Counted from the first letter of the stretch, positions 1 through 8,123 are shown. The stretch: DNA of 64,000 bases from Mucilaginibacter ginsenosidivorans (GCF_007971025.1 NZ_CP042436.1:1302001-1366000), one strand, 5' to 3'. A program made the numbers and translations. Notes: a model not told the origin generated them from the sequence alone.

Positions 1-1069
1 CGCTGTGCACTCCGGAAATATCAAGCGCATCCTTCAGTTTTACTTTCCCTTCTGTAATAGTGCCGGTTTTATCAGAACACAATATCTGCATGCTTCCGAA
101 GTTTTCGATAGAAGCCAGTCGTTTAACAATAACTTGTTTACGGGCCATGCGCCGGGCGCCTGTGGACAGGTTGACGCTGATGATGGCAGGCAATAATTGT
201 GGGGTGAGTCCCACGGCAAGTGCCAACGAAAACAATAAAGAATCGAGGGCCGGTTTGTGAAGATATACATTAATGGCAAAAATGATGATGACAAGCAGCA
301 GCGTTATTTCCATCAACATATACCCGAACCTGCGTATACCGCGTTCGAAATCAGTTTCGGGCGCCCTGGCCTGCAGGCCAGATGATATTTTACCAAACTC
401 CGTTTGTGTGCCCGTTCTGATAACCAACGCGGTTGCTTTGCCACTGATAACGTGCGAGCCCATAAACAGGGTATTGCTGCGTTTTGATAATGGGGTATCA
501 GCAGCGCATATCCCGGTTCGCTTTTCTACCGGATAGGTTTCGCCCGTAAATGCGGCTTCGTCAATAAATATCTCCTGCGATTCGAGCAAAAGACAATCGG
601 CCGGGATAATGTCACCAGCAGATAAGTAGATCACATCGCCCGGTACAGCGGCTTCAAATGGGACTTCTTTTTTTTGGCCGTCCCTCAAAACCGTGCAATT
701 AAGTCTTACCAACTTCATCAATTCGTCTATGGCATTAGCCGCTCCGCGCTCCTGCCAGAAACTTAGGATGCTGCCGATCATGACAATCAAAAGTATAATA
801 ACAGTATCGATGACGTCGCCAAGCCCAGCTGATAACAAAGCGGCAGCGATCAGCAGTAAGGTTATTGGACTTTTGAATTGTGAAAGGAAAAGTGTTATGG
901 TCGAGCTTTTGTGCCCCGGCTTTATGGTATTTGGCCCATATATTTTTAAGCGGTTAGCTGCTTCACTGCCGGTAAGGCCGTCCGAACCGCAGGATAGTTC
1001 ATTTAGTGCCTGTTCCGGAGTAAGATTCCAGAAATGATCGGGTTCAGAACATTGATTCTTTTTATCCAA
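1..1069 (-). CDS. MgtA-like cation-translocating P-type ATPase (partial)
   Basis: The N-terminal 356 residues of a P-type ATPase are visible; the rest lies beyond the left edge. In order there is a cation-ATPase N-terminal domain (about 10-75), paired membrane helices (about 67-105), the actuator loop with TGET at 175-178, a helix pair at 245-300 containing GLTPQLLPAI, and the phosphorylation motif DKTGT at 333-337 whose Asp becomes phosphorylated. The LTPQLLP helix resembles the magnesium-importing MgtA/MgtB branch more than calcium pumps, so Mg2+ uptake is likely but not proven. No ATG precedes the conserved N-terminus. After an in-frame stop at 1079-1081 the usable starts are TTG at 1069 or a less likely ATT at 1078. 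The gene lies 21 bp downstream of the universal stress gene and is probably cotranscribed with it. Confidence 0.88.
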   Translation of the reverse strand, partial: MDKKNQCSEPDHFWNLTPEQALNELSCGSDGLTGSEAANRLKIYGPNTIKPGHKSSTITLFLSQFKSPITLLLIAAALLSAGLGDVIDTVIILLIVMIGSILSFWQERGAANAIDELMKLVRLNCTVLRDGQKKEVPFEAAVPGDVIYLSAGDIIPADCLLLESQEIFIDEAAFTGETYPVEKRTGICAADTPLSKRSNTLFMGSHVISGKATALVIRTGTQTEFGKISSGLQARAPETDFERGIRRFGYMLMEITLLLVIIIFAINVYLHKPALDSLLFSLALAVGLTPQLLPAIISVNLSTGARRMARKQVIVKRLASIENFGSMQILCSDKTGTITEGKVKLKDALDISGVHS

Positions 1070-1090
1070 AGCCGAAATTCAATTCGTTAT

Positions 1091-1915
1091 TTATAATGGG
1101 AAAATTATTACCGGTACCGGAATATGCTCGGGCAGCGTATTATTGATGCACTGCCCGAACAATTCTTCAAAATGGAATCGGTGGTTTACCAATGCCAGCA
1201 GATCGGCGTGTAAACTATTGATCATCACATCAACGGCAATCTCTAAATTTCGCTCTTTTATATTGTTAAAATAGGTCTTATCGTAAAATATTTTATTGGT
1301 GATCTCGCTTTCGAATAATGTTGCAGCATAGTCGTCGCTCAACGGCGGCAAACCTTTTGCCGAGAAATGCTCAATTACAAGATTGGCGCCATATTCCCTG
1401 GCAAGTTCGGTTATAAATTTCAATATCGCGGTGCGGCAATAGCGCATATCCAAAGCATAAGTAATATTTTCAAACCCGCGTTTTTTGTAATTGCAAGGCA
1501 CAAGCAACAATGGGCAGGCTACACGGTTCAAAACCGCCTGTACATTTATATTGGACAATGAGTTGTGTGTAGCATGCGTTTCTATTCCCTTTACCATCAG
1601 CCAAATGTTCTTCCCGGTCACCAGTTCGCAGATCTCCTTTTCTGTAAACCCGCTTACGTTCATGTCATTCACTACAGGTCGGAAAGCATTGTCTCGGGTA
1701 ATGTTGTATAAGTGCTTAACCAGGCTGAATAAACCGGTGCTTTCCGCCGACAGCTGCTCGCCTGCTGTTACCGCCTGTTTGTTTTCGACCATGACATCAT
1801 CGCATAAATTCAGGATAAGGATATCAGCTTTCAATTTTTGAGCAATATCCAATGCGAACTCTGCAGCATTTTCAGCTTCGGGCGAACTGTCGTTGAATAG
1901 AAGTATGGTTCTCAT
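1091..1915 (-). CDS. Universal stress protein with two tandem Usp domains
   Basis: The 274-residue protein has two UspA folds in tandem, about 1-140 and 145-274; a single Usp domain is about 140-150 residues. The first opens with MRTILLFNDSSPEA, the typical first strand with a ligand-contacting Asp; each half closes with a hydrophobic strand (PLLLVP near 140, VPVIIFPL at the end). The canonical ATP-binding G-2x-G-9x-G-S/T is not clear in either half, so nucleotide binding is uncertain. It is cytosolic by sequence and starts at ATG. It is the first gene of a likely operon with the P-type ATPase. A TGTGA-N6-TCACT palindrome lies about 80 bp upstream, hinting at control by a Crp/Fnr-type regulator. 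Confidence 0.85.
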   Translation of the reverse strand: MRTILLFNDSSPEAENAAEFALDIAQKLKADILILNLCDDVMVENKQAVTAGEQLSAESTGLFSLVKHLYNITRDNAFRPVVNDMNVSGFTEKEICELVTGKNIWLMVKGIETHATHNSLSNINVQAVLNRVACPLLLVPCNYKKRGFENITYALDMRYCRTAILKFITELAREYGANLVIEHFSAKGLPPLSDDYAATLFESEITNKIFYDKTYFNNIKERNLEIAVDVMINSLHADLLALVNHRFHFEELFGQCINNTLPEHIPVPVIIFPL

Positions 1916-1976
1916 GCGTTGCTAAATGGCCAATGACTATTCGGCCCAAGTTCGGCAACAAATCAAAAAAACGGGA

Positions 1977-1988
1977 TGACCGCGGTCA
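1977..1988. promoter_or_regulatory. 12-bp perfect palindrome upstream of usp
   Basis: TGACCGCGGTCA is a perfect palindrome 62 bp upstream of the usp ATG (minus strand), next to the Crp-like site at 1997-2012. It could be an operator. Chance occurrence cannot be excluded for a single 12-bp palindrome. Confidence 0.35.
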
Positions 1989-1996
1989 CCGGACTA

Positions 1997-2012
1997 TGTG
2001 ATGCTCATCACT
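1997..2012. promoter_or_regulatory. Crp/Fnr-like site upstream of usp-ATPase
   Basis: TGTGATGCTCATCACT fits TGTGA-N6-TCACA at nine of ten consensus positions. It lies in the 172-bp intergenic region upstream of the usp start at 1915. Universal stress and ion-pump genes are often under Crp/Fnr-family control in low-oxygen or energy stress, so this is a plausible activator site; no regulator gene is in the window. Confidence 0.45.
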
Positions 2013-2087
2013 ATCGGCAAAAAGCCCCCTGGTATTCGATCAGGAGGCCTCCGGCTAATGTCTATGTAATTGCGGTTTGTCCGCTGG

Positions 2088-3050
2088 TTATTTTTTCAGC
2101 CCGATCTCGCGAAGCCGCTCGTCCAGGTATTCGCCGGCGGTCATGTCGCTGTATAATTTCGGATGTTCGGCGTCAATGCATGATCGCAGGCTGGTCAGGT
2201 CCATCTCCGATTTAGGGTGAAGGAAGAAAGGCACCGAATACCGGGAGTTCTTCATTTCTTCACGAGGTGGATTTACAACCCTGTGTGTGGTAGATTTTAA
2301 TTTGTTGTTAGTCAGGCGCTGCAGCATGTCACCCACATTTACTACAACGTCTTCACCATGTGCCTTTACCGGGAACCAATTGCCTTCGCGGGTAAGTAAC
2401 TCCAGCCCGTCGGCACTCGCCCCTATTAACAAGGTAATAAGGTTGATGTCTTCATGCGCACCGGCACGTACCGCGTCGGCTGGCAAAGCGTCCGGGTCGA
2501 GGATAGGGAAATAATGCAGCGTGCGTAATATGGAATTACCATTGTGCACTTTATCATCAAAATAATTCTCGGGCAGGCCAAGGTAAATTGCTATGGCCCT
2601 AAGTAAATGCGTACCGGCAGCTTCCAATTTTTGGTACACTTCGCGCGTGGTTGTATTAAAATCCGGTAATTCTTCAACTATTAAATTGTCAGGATACTCA
2701 TTTTTAACTGGATCGCCGTCCGTAACGGTCTGGCCTATTTGCCAGAACTCTTTCAGGTCCGGAACTTTAAAACCTTTTGCGGTTTCCTTGCCTTTGCTGG
2801 TGTAGCCACGCTGGCCCGCAAGTTCAGCCTTTTCATATTTGAGTTTCACATCTTCCGGCAGGCTGAAAAGTGCTTTTACTTGTTGATATAACTTGTCTAT
2901 CAGTTCCTTACTTAACCCGTGATTGGTAATGGTAACAAAACCCGTCTCGTTGAAAGCTTTACCGATCTCGTCAGAAAAAAGTTTGCGCTGTTCGGCGGTG
3001 CCGTTAATATAAGTGTCCAGGTCGAGCCTTGGAATATTTACTGAGCCCAT
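2088..3050 (-). CDS. Isopenicillin N synthase family Fe(II) oxygenase
   Basis: A 320-residue non-haem iron oxygenase of the isopenicillin N synthase/2-oxoglutarate family, near the usual family length. The N-terminal DIOX_N region (about 1-115) is followed by the jelly-roll core. Iron ligands are visible as HED in GAHEDINL and the distal His in TTHRVVNPP; the RYS in NSRYSVPFF is the R-x-S that binds 2-oxoglutarate or substrate carboxylate. A TTG would extend the frame to 3155, but the extension is unlike the family and the ATG at 3050 precedes MGSVNIPRLDL, the expected first strand. It stands alone, divergent from the DUF6600 gene. Bacterial members act on amino acids or small metabolites and several are ethylene-forming-enzyme-like; the substrate here is unknown. 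Confidence 0.85.
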   Translation of the reverse strand: MGSVNIPRLDLDTYINGTAEQRKLFSDEIGKAFNETGFVTITNHGLSKELIDKLYQQVKALFSLPEDVKLKYEKAELAGQRGYTSKGKETAKGFKVPDLKEFWQIGQTVTDGDPVKNEYPDNLIVEELPDFNTTTREVYQKLEAAGTHLLRAIAIYLGLPENYFDDKVHNGNSILRTLHYFPILDPDALPADAVRAGAHEDINLITLLIGASADGLELLTREGNWFPVKAHGEDVVVNVGDMLQRLTNNKLKSTTHRVVNPPREEMKNSRYSVPFFLHPKSEMDLTSLRSCIDAEHPKLYSDMTAGEYLDERLREIGLKK

Positions 3051-3194
3051 AATTATCGAGATTTTAGAGGGGGTAAAATTATTAATTATATGAGTAGAAA
3101 CAGACTTTTGCCGCCAAAAAATCGCCTGCTGCTGGCTCGTGCCTATGAAAGGCAAACAAATTTTGCGTTAAACGCTTTATATCATACTTAGTCA

Positions 3195-3211
3195 AATACT
3201 AAAGTAGTATT
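3195..3211. promoter_or_regulatory. Inverted repeat in a divergent promoter region
   Basis: AATACT-N5-AGTATT lies 19 bp upstream of the DUF6600 start and 145 bp upstream of the divergent oxygenase start. The position is right for an operator or for part of the promoter. No clear TAnnTTTG element was found here. Confidence 0.3.
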
Positions 3212-3230
3212 AACAAATCTTTAGAAACCA

Positions 3231-4805
3231 ATGAAAACTTTAAATAAAATATGGGGTGCCGGCCTGTTAATAATGACTATGGCACTGGCCGCCCCAAAAA
3301 GTAGCATGGCCCAGGATGAGGGCTATGTCACAGATCAGCAATTTTACGATGAACTTGAACCCTATGGTACCTGGGTAAGCGACCCCGAATACGGCGATGT
3401 TTGGATCCCCGATGCTTCGGACGATTTCAGGCCGTATGCCACTAACGGGCATTGGGTAGTTACCGAATATGGTAATACCTGGGTGTCGGATTACTCATGG
3501 GGCTGGGCCCCTTTTCACTACGGTCGCTGGCGGTATGACGACTATTACGGCTGGGAATGGATACCCGGTCACACCTGGGCACCGGCATGGGTGAGCTGGC
3601 GGCATGGCGGCGGTTACTACGGCTGGGCACCTTTAACCCCCGGGATAAGTATTAGCGTATCTATAGGCGGTGGTTATAACATCCCGGATAACTATTGGGT
3701 GTGCGCGCCTGAGGCTTATATCACCAGCCCGCGTATTTACAGTTATTATGCGCCACGCACCAGGGTGGTTAACATTATACACAACACTACCATCATCAAT
3801 AACACTTATGTGCATAATAACGTAACTTATATTAGCGGTCCGCGTGTGACCGATATACGCCGCGTTACACATAATAACAACGTCAGGGTTTATAACATAA
3901 GTAATACAGGCAGGCCAGGTGTAACGAGCGTTAGAAACAACACGGTTAATATTTATCGTCCGGCTGTGCGAAAAGCTCCGGACGCCCGCCCAACCAGGGT
4001 AGTAGACGCACGGGCATACCGCGATCAGCACCCGAACGAACGTATTGCTGCACAAAACCAGGCCGCTATAAACCGTGCTAACGCAGCGCGCCTTGCCGCG
4101 GTGGCGCGTAGTCAGCAGCCTGATAGTAAAGTGGTTCGTGTAAATCCACGTGATAATCGTGCTGCCGCAACGCCTGGCAGGCCAAATGTTGCGCAGCGCC
4201 AACCGCAAGCTCAACAACAGCAGCAACGTGCAGAGCAAGCAGCCCGGCAGCAGCATGCCCGGGAAAATGCTGGTCGTCCGCAGCAAGCGGCTGAACAACG
4301 CACCCGGGAAAATACGCAGCGTCAGCAACAAGCTCAACAGCAACGGGGAGAACGCGCGGCTCAGCAACAGCAGCAACATGCTCAGGAAAATGCGCAGCGT
4401 CAGCAGCAGGCCCAACAGCAACGTGCGGAACGCGCGGCTCAACAACAGCAGCAGCGTGCCCAGGAAAATGCACAGCGTCAGCAGCAGGCCCAACAGCAAC
4501 GTGCAGAACGCGCGGCTCAACAACAGCAGCAACGTGCCCAGGAAAATGCGCAGCGTCAGCAGCAAGCCCAACAACAACGTGCGGAACGCGCGGCTCAGCA
4601 ACAGCAGCAACGCGCCCAGGAAAACGCACAGCGTCAGCAGCAGGCCCAACAGCAACGTGCAGAACGTGCGGCTCAGCAACAGCAGCAACGTGCCCAGGAA
4701 AATGCACAGCGTCAGCAACAGGCCCAGCAACAACGTGCGGAACGCGCGGCACAACAGCAACGCCAGCAGCCACCGCAGCACCGGGGGCATGGCAACGAGA
4801 AATAA
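3231..4805 (+). CDS. DUF6600 family secreted protein with Gln/Arg/Ala repeat tail
   Basis: 524 residues in three parts. Residues 1-28 are a signal peptide ending SSMAQ. Residues about 35-190 are a Trp/Tyr-rich domain with repeated G-x-W motifs (YGTWV, WGWAPFHYGRW, YYGWAPL), the signature of DUF6600 proteins of Bacteroidota. An Asn/Val-rich linker (about 190-330) leads to a low-complexity Gln/Arg/Ala/Glu tail that holds five exact-length 26-residue repeats, strongly charged and probably an extended helix or coiled coil. The protein is probably periplasmic or outer-membrane associated; the tail could span the periplasm or contact peptidoglycan, which is inference. It ends at a strong terminator and looks monocistronic. 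No function is established. Confidence 0.85.
   Translation: MKTLNKIWGAGLLIMTMALAAPKSSMAQDEGYVTDQQFYDELEPYGTWVSDPEYGDVWIPDASDDFRPYATNGHWVVTEYGNTWVSDYSWGWAPFHYGRWRYDDYYGWEWIPGHTWAPAWVSWRHGGGYYGWAPLTPGISISVSIGGGYNIPDNYWVCAPEAYITSPRIYSYYAPRTRVVNIIHNTTIINNTYVHNNVTYISGPRVTDIRRVTHNNNVRVYNISNTGRPGVTSVRNNTVNIYRPAVRKAPDARPTRVVDARAYRDQHPNERIAAQNQAAINRANAARLAAVARSQQPDSKVVRVNPRDNRAAATPGRPNVAQRQPQAQQQQQRAEQAARQQHARENAGRPQQAAEQRTRENTQRQQQAQQQRGERAAQQQQQHAQENAQRQQQAQQQRAERAAQQQQQRAQENAQRQQQAQQQRAERAAQQQQQRAQENAQRQQQAQQQRAERAAQQQQQRAQENAQRQQQAQQQRAERAAQQQQQRAQENAQRQQQAQQQRAERAAQQQRQQPPQHRGHGNEK
4344..4733 (+). repeat. Five 78-bp tandem repeats in the DUF6600 tail
   Basis: Five consecutive 78-bp units, each coding 26 residues (consensus begins RAERAAQQQQQ and ends RQQQAQQQ), followed by a partial sixth up to about 4787. 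Units differ mainly at synonymous positions; the first has RGER and His in place of Arg. The composition keeps three other frames open here, producing long spurious ORFs on both strands. Confidence 0.95.
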
Positions 4806-4823
4806 TGAGCATTTTTTAAAGGT

Positions 4824-4858
4824 AAAAAGGGCGCCCTACCAAGCAAGGCGCCCTTTTT
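4824..4858. terminator. Rho-independent terminator after the DUF6600 gene
   Basis: A perfect 12-bp stem (4824-4835 with 4847-4858; GGGCGCC core) with an 11-nt loop and flanking A and T tracts. It follows the DUF6600 stop by 18 bp. The symmetric A/T flanks allow it to work in both directions. Confidence 0.9.
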
Positions 4859-5098
4859 AATTAAAATGATAAGTAAGTATCGTTTAAATAATAGCGCAAA
4901 TAATATTAAGTAAGTATAAAAATCATTTTTCCACATAAACGGCTATTTTAATAACAGCAAGCGATTTTTTTACTCATTCCGACAAATATTTATCTATAAT
5001 TATTCTATTATTCGAATTTGTTAATACTCACCGCCCGGGTAATTCGATATATATTATTTTTGTTGTTGATGGTCGAACCAAATGGCCAGTATGTTGTT

Positions 5099-5419
5099 AT
5101 GTCTACCATGAAACGTAATGTTTTCTTATTGGCAACCGATCCTAAAAATCCGTGCAGGGACGTGATCTATGCGCGTGGCACAGGTCTAAGGTTGCGTGTG
5201 TTTTGCCTCGATACGGAGCCATTTCATCCCGATATGAACGAAATACAATTGTACGGCAAGGGACAAAATAAACTGTATGCCTTTGAAAGCATCGACGTGA
5301 CATCTGACGATGCCCTGGATATTGTTGAAGCCATCCAGTGGTATGCCGGTTATATTAAATGCCCTGAAATGAATATAGTTGCAGATGATCCGCGACCCGG
5401 AAGGAACATAGCTATATAG
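5099..5419 (+). CDS. Small conserved-looking hypothetical protein
   Basis: 106 residues beginning MSTMKRNVFLLATD; not recognised. It is acidic, with no signal peptide or membrane segment from this start, and looks like a small cytosolic alpha/beta protein. The open frame extends upstream to a TTG at 5018, with in-frame ATGs at 5069, 5099 and 5108. A TATTTTTG element at 5055-5062 matches the Bacteroidota -7 box and would place the transcript start near 5069, favouring 5099 or 5108, although no matching -33 TTG is seen. A hairpin terminator follows at 5456-5482. Single-gene unit of unknown function. Confidence 0.6.
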   Translation: MSTMKRNVFLLATDPKNPCRDVIYARGTGLRLRVFCLDTEPFHPDMNEIQLYGKGQNKLYAFESIDVTSDDALDIVEAIQWYAGYIKCPEMNIVADDPRPGRNIAI

Positions 5420-5455
5420 TCCTGATGTTCAGTATATCATAATTATAGCCCTCAT

Positions 5456-5482
5456 AAAAAAGCTGTTTTACCGGCTTTTTTT
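5456..5482 (+). terminator. Terminator after the small hypothetical gene
   Basis: Stem 5456-5465 with 5472-5481 (AAAAAAGCTG against CGGCTTTTTT, one G-T pair) followed by a T run. It lies 36 bp after the stop at 5419 and 18 bp before the next gene. Confidence 0.7.
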
Positions 5483-5500
5483 AAAATCTTTGCCCCACGT

Positions 5501-5956
5501 ATGATGAAGAATTTGAAAGAGCAACTTTATAAAATGTGCATTGATTATGTGCAGGCTAAAATAAATGAAGCAAAACAGGGGATTGATGATGCACAGTATG
5601 CCGCAGCCGAGGAAAGCAAAAGCAGCGCGGGGGATAAGTATGAAACAGCGCGGGAAATGATGCAACAAGAAACCGACCGGTATCAGTTGCAGTTGAATGA
5701 GGCCAATAAACTGATGGTTGCGTTAAGTAAAGTAAACTATAATAGCGAATATACATCGGCTGATGCCGGGAGTGTTGTGACCACCAATAACGGAAATTTT
5801 TTTGTCGCGATAAGCGCGGGCAGTTTCACTGTCGCGGGCCTTGCTTTCTTTGTGGTTTCGCCACAATCGCCTATTGGTATTAAACTGGCAGGAAAAAAGG
5901 CAGGTGATGCTTTTGAGCTTAACGGCAGAGCTTATCAAATACAACAAGTTGGCTAA
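5501..5956 (+). CDS. Protein with GreA/GreB-like C-terminal fold
   Basis: 151 residues. The N-terminal half (about 1-75) is a charged helical hairpin; the C-terminal part ends with SPIGIKLAGKKAGDAFELNG, the pattern of the FKBP-like C-terminal domain of GreA/GreB and Rnk (SP-x-G-x-A-L-x-G-K-x-x-G-D). Bacteroidota encode many such short proteins, often labelled 3-oxoacyl-ACP synthase by error propagation; nothing here supports that activity. True GreA is about 158 residues with acidic residues at the coiled-coil tip, but this protein also has a hydrophobic stretch (SFTVAGLAFFVV) that GreA lacks. A role at RNA polymerase is possible but unproven. The gene ends convergently with the sulfotransferase gene, sharing 4 bp at the stop codons. 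Confidence 0.6.
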   Translation: MMKNLKEQLYKMCIDYVQAKINEAKQGIDDAQYAAAEESKSSAGDKYETAREMMQQETDRYQLQLNEANKLMVALSKVNYNSEYTSADAGSVVTTNNGNFFVAISAGSFTVAGLAFFVVSPQSPIGIKLAGKKAGDAFELNGRAYQIQQVG

Positions 5957-6783
5957 GCCAAACTTATATATTTCTTAAGCTGATCGCCCACATTTTTAGC
6001 CTCGGCTACAAGTCCCTCATCTTTTATATAAGGCGAAAGGTCGGCAACCCGGCTAATGAGGCTCTCCTTATATATATTCCTGAACGAGAAATATTGCAGG
6101 TTAAAACCCCATTTACCCTTAAGCCATGAAAATACACGCCTGTCATCTTTCTGTAGCAGCGAGTAATTTATAACCAGGTAATCTTCGGGCTGAAGCCCTT
6201 TCAGCGTACTTAGTATATGCAGGTTATATTCGATCCAGACTTTCAGGTAATCTTCCGCATTATTACGGTAGTGCTTTTTTCTTTTAGCTCTTTTTTTGAT
6301 CACTGTCCATTTTAAACGCGTAAAAAAACTTCGCTGCCGGTATGATTTATCCAGTTCGTCAAAGTCTCTTTTCAGCAGGGAGTTAACAACTGATACATAG
6401 TCGCGAACTATTACCAGGTACCTGGCTTCGGGCAGCAATTGGCGATAGGTATCCAGGAACAGGCAGGTGCGGGGCTCTTTCCAGCCCCACTGATCAAATC
6501 GTCGTTTTTTGATCCGGATAATGGCCTTTAATTTCTCAAGCTGATAGTCGGATATTTTTGGCTGCTCATCGTATACCAGGCCCGATACGGTAAGCCCGTT
6601 ATCTGCCAATATTTCTTCGTGTATTTTCAGGAATTCAACATCTTCGTAATGTCCTTCCTTATTACCTTCATTGGCTTCCACAAGGCTTTCGCCTACCTGC
6701 AACCCGCAGTGATACAGCCAGTTTGTAATTAAAGAGGTTCCCGAGCGGTGCATTCCTGCAATAATGAGTGTTTGCGACGGCAT
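5953..6783 (-). CDS. Sulfotransferase family protein
   Basis: 276 residues. The N-terminus IIAGMHRSGTSLI is the 5'-phosphosulfate-binding loop of PAPS-dependent sulfotransferases, and YLVIVRDYVSVVNSLLKR (near 125-145) matches the 3'-phosphate-binding R-x-x-x-x-x-x-x-S region. It should move sulfate from PAPS to a hydroxyl or amine, probably on a carbohydrate. The adenylylsulfate kinase gene that can make PAPS lies 32 bp upstream on the same strand, so the two form a donor-plus-transferase operon. No membrane segment is evident, so the reaction is likely cytosolic on a glycan or lipid precursor. The acceptor is unknown. Confidence 0.82.
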   Translation of the reverse strand: MPSQTLIIAGMHRSGTSLITNWLYHCGLQVGESLVEANEGNKEGHYEDVEFLKIHEEILADNGLTVSGLVYDEQPKISDYQLEKLKAIIRIKKRRFDQWGWKEPRTCLFLDTYRQLLPEARYLVIVRDYVSVVNSLLKRDFDELDKSYRQRSFFTRLKWTVIKKRAKRKKHYRNNAEDYLKVWIEYNLHILSTLKGLQPEDYLVINYSLLQKDDRRVFSWLKGKWGFNLQYFSFRNIYKESLISRVADLSPYIKDEGLVAEAKNVGDQLKKYISLA

Positions 6784-6815
6784 TTTTGACTTATCAGAAA
6801 TAATTACACAATCGA

Positions 6816-7379
6816 TCAGGATACATGAGTATAGGTATTATATAAATACTTCTCCTTTACAATACTGTTAAGTATAAACGAGCATATTTTGTTTGTACAT
6901 TCCTTTTCGCCGAGCGCATGGGTATTTACATAAACATCGGGATTTTGCGGAGCCTCGAACGGATCGTTGATCCCTGTCAGATTTGAAAGCTTATCCGGGT
7001 GCCCTTCGGGGAGCATGGCGCGTTTATATAGCCCTTTCGTATCACGCCTGATCAGTTCATCCACATCACAATCGATGTGGACCACCCTGACATTTTTGTA
7101 GGCGCTTATCAACTCCCGGCGTATGGTATCGTAAGGATTGATGGCGCTAACAATGGTGATGATATTATGGGAAGAAAATTTATTCGCAATAAAACCCAGC
7201 CTCCGGATGTTTTCAAAGCGATCTTCCATTGAATACCCCAGGTCCTTGAACAGGCACCGGCGGTATACGTCAGCATCGATGATCTCGGCAAAAATGTTTT
7301 CGGCGGCTAATTTATCTTTTACCTTTTCGGCTAACGTAGATTTACCGGCCCCCGACAGACCGCAAAACAGTAATATCAT
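6816..7379 (-). CDS. cysC: Adenylylsulfate kinase
   Basis: 187 residues, the usual length for CysC. It phosphorylates adenosine 5'-phosphosulfate to PAPS with ATP. Walker A is GLSGAGKST at residues 7-15. Family motifs follow: DADVYRR with the substrate-contacting Asp, the DRFENIRRLG segment, and the lid region KGLYKRAMLPEG with NLTGINDPFEAPQNPDV. It is first in a two-gene unit with the sulfotransferase. No sulfate assimilation genes (cysDN, cysH) are nearby, so this copy probably serves sulfation rather than cysteine synthesis. Confidence 0.92.
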   Translation of the reverse strand: MILLFCGLSGAGKSTLAEKVKDKLAAENIFAEIIDADVYRRCLFKDLGYSMEDRFENIRRLGFIANKFSSHNIITIVSAINPYDTIRRELISAYKNVRVVHIDCDVDELIRRDTKGLYKRAMLPEGHPDKLSNLTGINDPFEAPQNPDVYVNTHALGEKECTNKICSFILNSIVKEKYLYNTYTHVS

Positions 7380-7603
7380 AGTGAAGCGTATGTTTTTCTG
7401 TAATAAATAGGCATTCAGTTAACAGCATGTTATTAATTATTAACATATAACAGCAATCAACCCAATATGTTAGCAAATATTGTGTTAATATCGATAGAAA
7501 GGGTATTTGTATCGATTAAATTACGTTTTCTGTGTATCACAAAAGCGTAGTACTACGTAGCAAATACCGTGTAAACCCTGCCTTTCAAAAGGATGCAGGA
7601 ATC

Positions 7604-7611
7604 TATATTTG
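7604..7611 (+). promoter_or_regulatory. Bacteroidota -7 element before the response regulator
   Basis: TATATTTG matches TAnnTTTG exactly. The upstream -33 region has only TTT at about the right distance. Transcription would begin near 7618, which supports the ATG at 7629 over the ATG at 7593 that lies upstream of this element. Confidence 0.5.
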
Positions 7612-7628
7612 AATCAGACCGGTTTGCA

Positions 7629-8033
7629 ATGAAAAAATTGATATTCATCGACGATAGCCCCCTGGATCATTTTATCCTGAAGAGGATACTGAACAAGTAT
7701 AATTTGGCGTATGAAATAAATTGTACCGCTAACGCCGAAGAGGTGATCGGCTTCCTTGAAAAAAATCGCCTGAACAGAGCGTTACTGCCCGACGTAATAT
7801 TGCTGGACATTTATATGCCCGAATTTAATGGTTGGCAGTTTTTGGAAAAGGTGCAGCGAATATATCCCAACTTATCCAAGCCATTTAAACTGTATATTCT
7901 TTCTTCGTCGATCAACCCCAAAGACATCGACCACGCAAAACAATATAACTGCGTAAAATCTTTTGTATTTAAGCCAATTACCAAAGAAGTGCTTGAGCGG
8001 TTGGTTGATGAGGAAATATCTGAAGTTAAATAA
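7629..8033 (+). CDS. Single-domain response regulator
   Basis: 134 residues, receiver domain only. The acidic pair is in FIDDSPLD, the phosphoacceptor Asp in DVILLDIYMPEF, and the conserved Lys in FVFKPI. The Ser/Thr position is filled by Ser in YILSSSINP. With no output domain it probably works by protein-protein contact or as a phosphorelay intermediate. An upstream ATG at 7593 would add 12 residues but lies before the best -7 promoter element, so the later start is preferred. No kinase gene is adjacent, so its partner is elsewhere. Confidence 0.85.
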   Translation: MKKLIFIDDSPLDHFILKRILNKYNLAYEINCTANAEEVIGFLEKNRLNRALLPDVILLDIYMPEFNGWQFLEKVQRIYPNLSKPFKLYILSSSINPKDIDHAKQYNCVKSFVFKPITKEVLERLVDEEISEVK

Positions 8034-8094
8034 GAAATTTTTTAATTATTGTCTGCTTTTTTTCAGCGAGGAGGCAACCATTCTCATCAAAAAG

Positions 8095-8123
8095 TTGTCA
8101 CATTATTATGGCGGATGTGACAA
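8095..8123. promoter_or_regulatory. Operator-like inverted repeat upstream of the lipoprotein-CHAT operon
   Basis: TTGTCACAT-N11-ATGTGACAA is a 9-bp perfect inverted repeat. The right half also begins a Crp-like TGTGA-N6-TCATT (8116-8131). It lies about 200 bp upstream of the lipoprotein start. The same GTCAC/GTGAC half-site forms the palindrome at 14407-14422 upstream of the sigma-factor operon, so one regulator may act on both. Confidence 0.5.

Noticed and set aside
4344..4787. CRISPR-like array
   Set aside because: The repeats are contiguous without spacers, in frame with the DUF6600 gene and with synonymous variation; it is a coding tandem repeat.
3633..4812. Long open frames on the minus strand (385 and 244 residues) and in a second plus frame (236 residues) across the DUF6600 gene
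   Set aside because: They arise from the Gln/Arg/Ala codon repeats of the DUF6600 tail. They give Leu/Val/Ala- or Ser/Asn/Arg-rich low-complexity products with no domain, and the DUF6600 frame has a signal peptide and known domain.
5501..5956. 3-oxoacyl-ACP synthase
   Set aside because: Databases often carry this name for similar short proteins, but there is no thiolase fold or Cys-His-His triad; the C-terminus is GreA/GreB-like.
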